DNA from: Methanothrix sp.
Lineage (GTDB): Archaea; Halobacteriota; Methanosarcinia; Methanotrichales; Methanotrichaceae
DNA length: 14,440 nucleotides
Reading direction: 5' to 3'
Assembly (NCBI GenBank): GCA_012798025.1
Contig: JAAZNX010000189.1
Span: 1-14,440, forward strand
Below the pieces are notes generated by a model. The model was not told where the DNA came from, did no database searches, and worked only from the letters and a program-made list of their open reading frames with translations. A program made the translations under genes and the position numbers. Position 1 is the stretch's first letter, and each line of letters opens with the position of its first letter. Positions 14,232 through 14,440 of this stretch are shown here, piece after piece.

Positions 14232-14440
14232 TTAGGTAGCGTCTGGACGTCCCACTACTGGCCTTGCAGGCGATACCATTCCAGACCAGACCTGTATTGT
14301 GGTCGGAGTGAAAACGTATCCAGCCAGCTCTGCGTTTACAAGATACGTTCCAGTTGCCACGTCGATAGCATAATAGCCCGATGCCTCAGTCGTTGAATTG
14401 TTTGTTTCAATCCCTGTCGGGTTTTCACGCTCGCTGCAAC
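14232..14440 (-). CDS. Partial gene: C-terminus of a carboxypeptidase-regulatory-like beta-sandwich protein
   Basis: On the minus strand a frame is open from the window edge to a TAA at 14234-14232, giving 68 residues with no start in the window. It contains TTEASGYYAIDVATGTYLVNAELAGYVFTP, given here as one short block for identity: residues G-Y-Y-x-I-D-V, then G-T-Y-x-V-x-A and G-Y. This is the second half of a carboxypeptidase-regulatory-like (or similar CnaB-type) domain. Such domains are common in secreted archaeal proteins. The N-terminal part and hence the main function lie beyond the window. It shares strand and domain type with the second binding protein at 12174-13562, so it may encode a related surface protein. 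Confidence 0.65.
   Translation of the reverse strand, partial: CSERENPTGIETNNSTTEASGYYAIDVATGTYLVNAELAGYVFTPTTIQVWSGMVSPARPVVGRPDAT

Noticed and set aside
14202..14396. 64-aa plus-strand frame near the right edge
   Set aside because: The opposite strand encodes a recognisable beta-sandwich domain over the same bases, and this frame begins inside T-tracts.
1..14440. tRNA, rRNA or CRISPR array
   Set aside because: No cloverleaf, rRNA-like stretch or regularly spaced repeats were seen on reading through; a tRNA or CRISPR scanner would settle it.

Overview
The window looks like chromosomal DNA of an anaerobic euryarchaeon, most likely a methanogen close to Methanothrix (Methanotrichales). This placement is inferred from gene content and protein style, not proven. 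The visible signs are AT-rich intergenic spacers with archaeal TATA-like boxes, Shine-Dalgarno sites of the GGAGG type, GTG and TTG starts, T-tract terminators, an RNase Z of archaeal length, and a small Sm-like protein. Coding DNA is close to 50% GC.

Left part (1-2532). The 3' end of a probable IS transposase lies at the left edge. Two coupled genes of unknown function follow on the plus strand: a Cys-rich protein of about 209 aa and a helical-repeat protein with a charged tail. RNase Z (tRNA 3' processing) faces them on the minus strand.

Middle part (2701-5453). An exported CbiK-type cobalt chelatase is followed, 20 bp downstream, by a secreted lamin-tail-domain protein with a TTG start. 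A secreted alkaline phosphatase converges on this pair. It shares a 219-bp divergent intergenic region with the main operon.

Main operon (5673-12116, plus). The order is a lipoprotein substrate-binding protein of the BtuF/FepB type, a FecCD/BtuC permease, a dicluster [4Fe-4S] protein whose start overlaps the permease stop, and a 1274-residue CobN/BchH-class tetrapyrrole metallo-chelatase homologue. No ABC ATPase and no chelatase AAA+ subunits (I/D) lie in the window. A second BtuF-type binding protein, with an oddly arranged C-terminal beta-sandwich, converges on the operon from the minus strand (12174-13562). The two genes share a hairpin with T-tracts on both strands.

Right part (13563-14440). 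A 266-bp AT-rich spacer precedes a 61-aa Sm-like protein. Next comes a 39-aa single-span membrane protein. Last is the 3' end of a minus-strand gene that ends in a carboxypeptidase-regulatory-like beta-sandwich.

Working model. The region appears devoted to corrinoid or other tetrapyrrole handling. Binding proteins and a permease capture a tetrapyrrole or metal chelate, an exported CbiK-like chelatase acts outside the membrane, and a cytoplasmic CobN-like enzyme is co-expressed with a ferredoxin. The ferredoxin pairing raises the possibility of reductive metal removal or salvage, like that reported for HmuS of Bacteroides, instead of aerobic-type cobalt insertion. This is a hypothesis.
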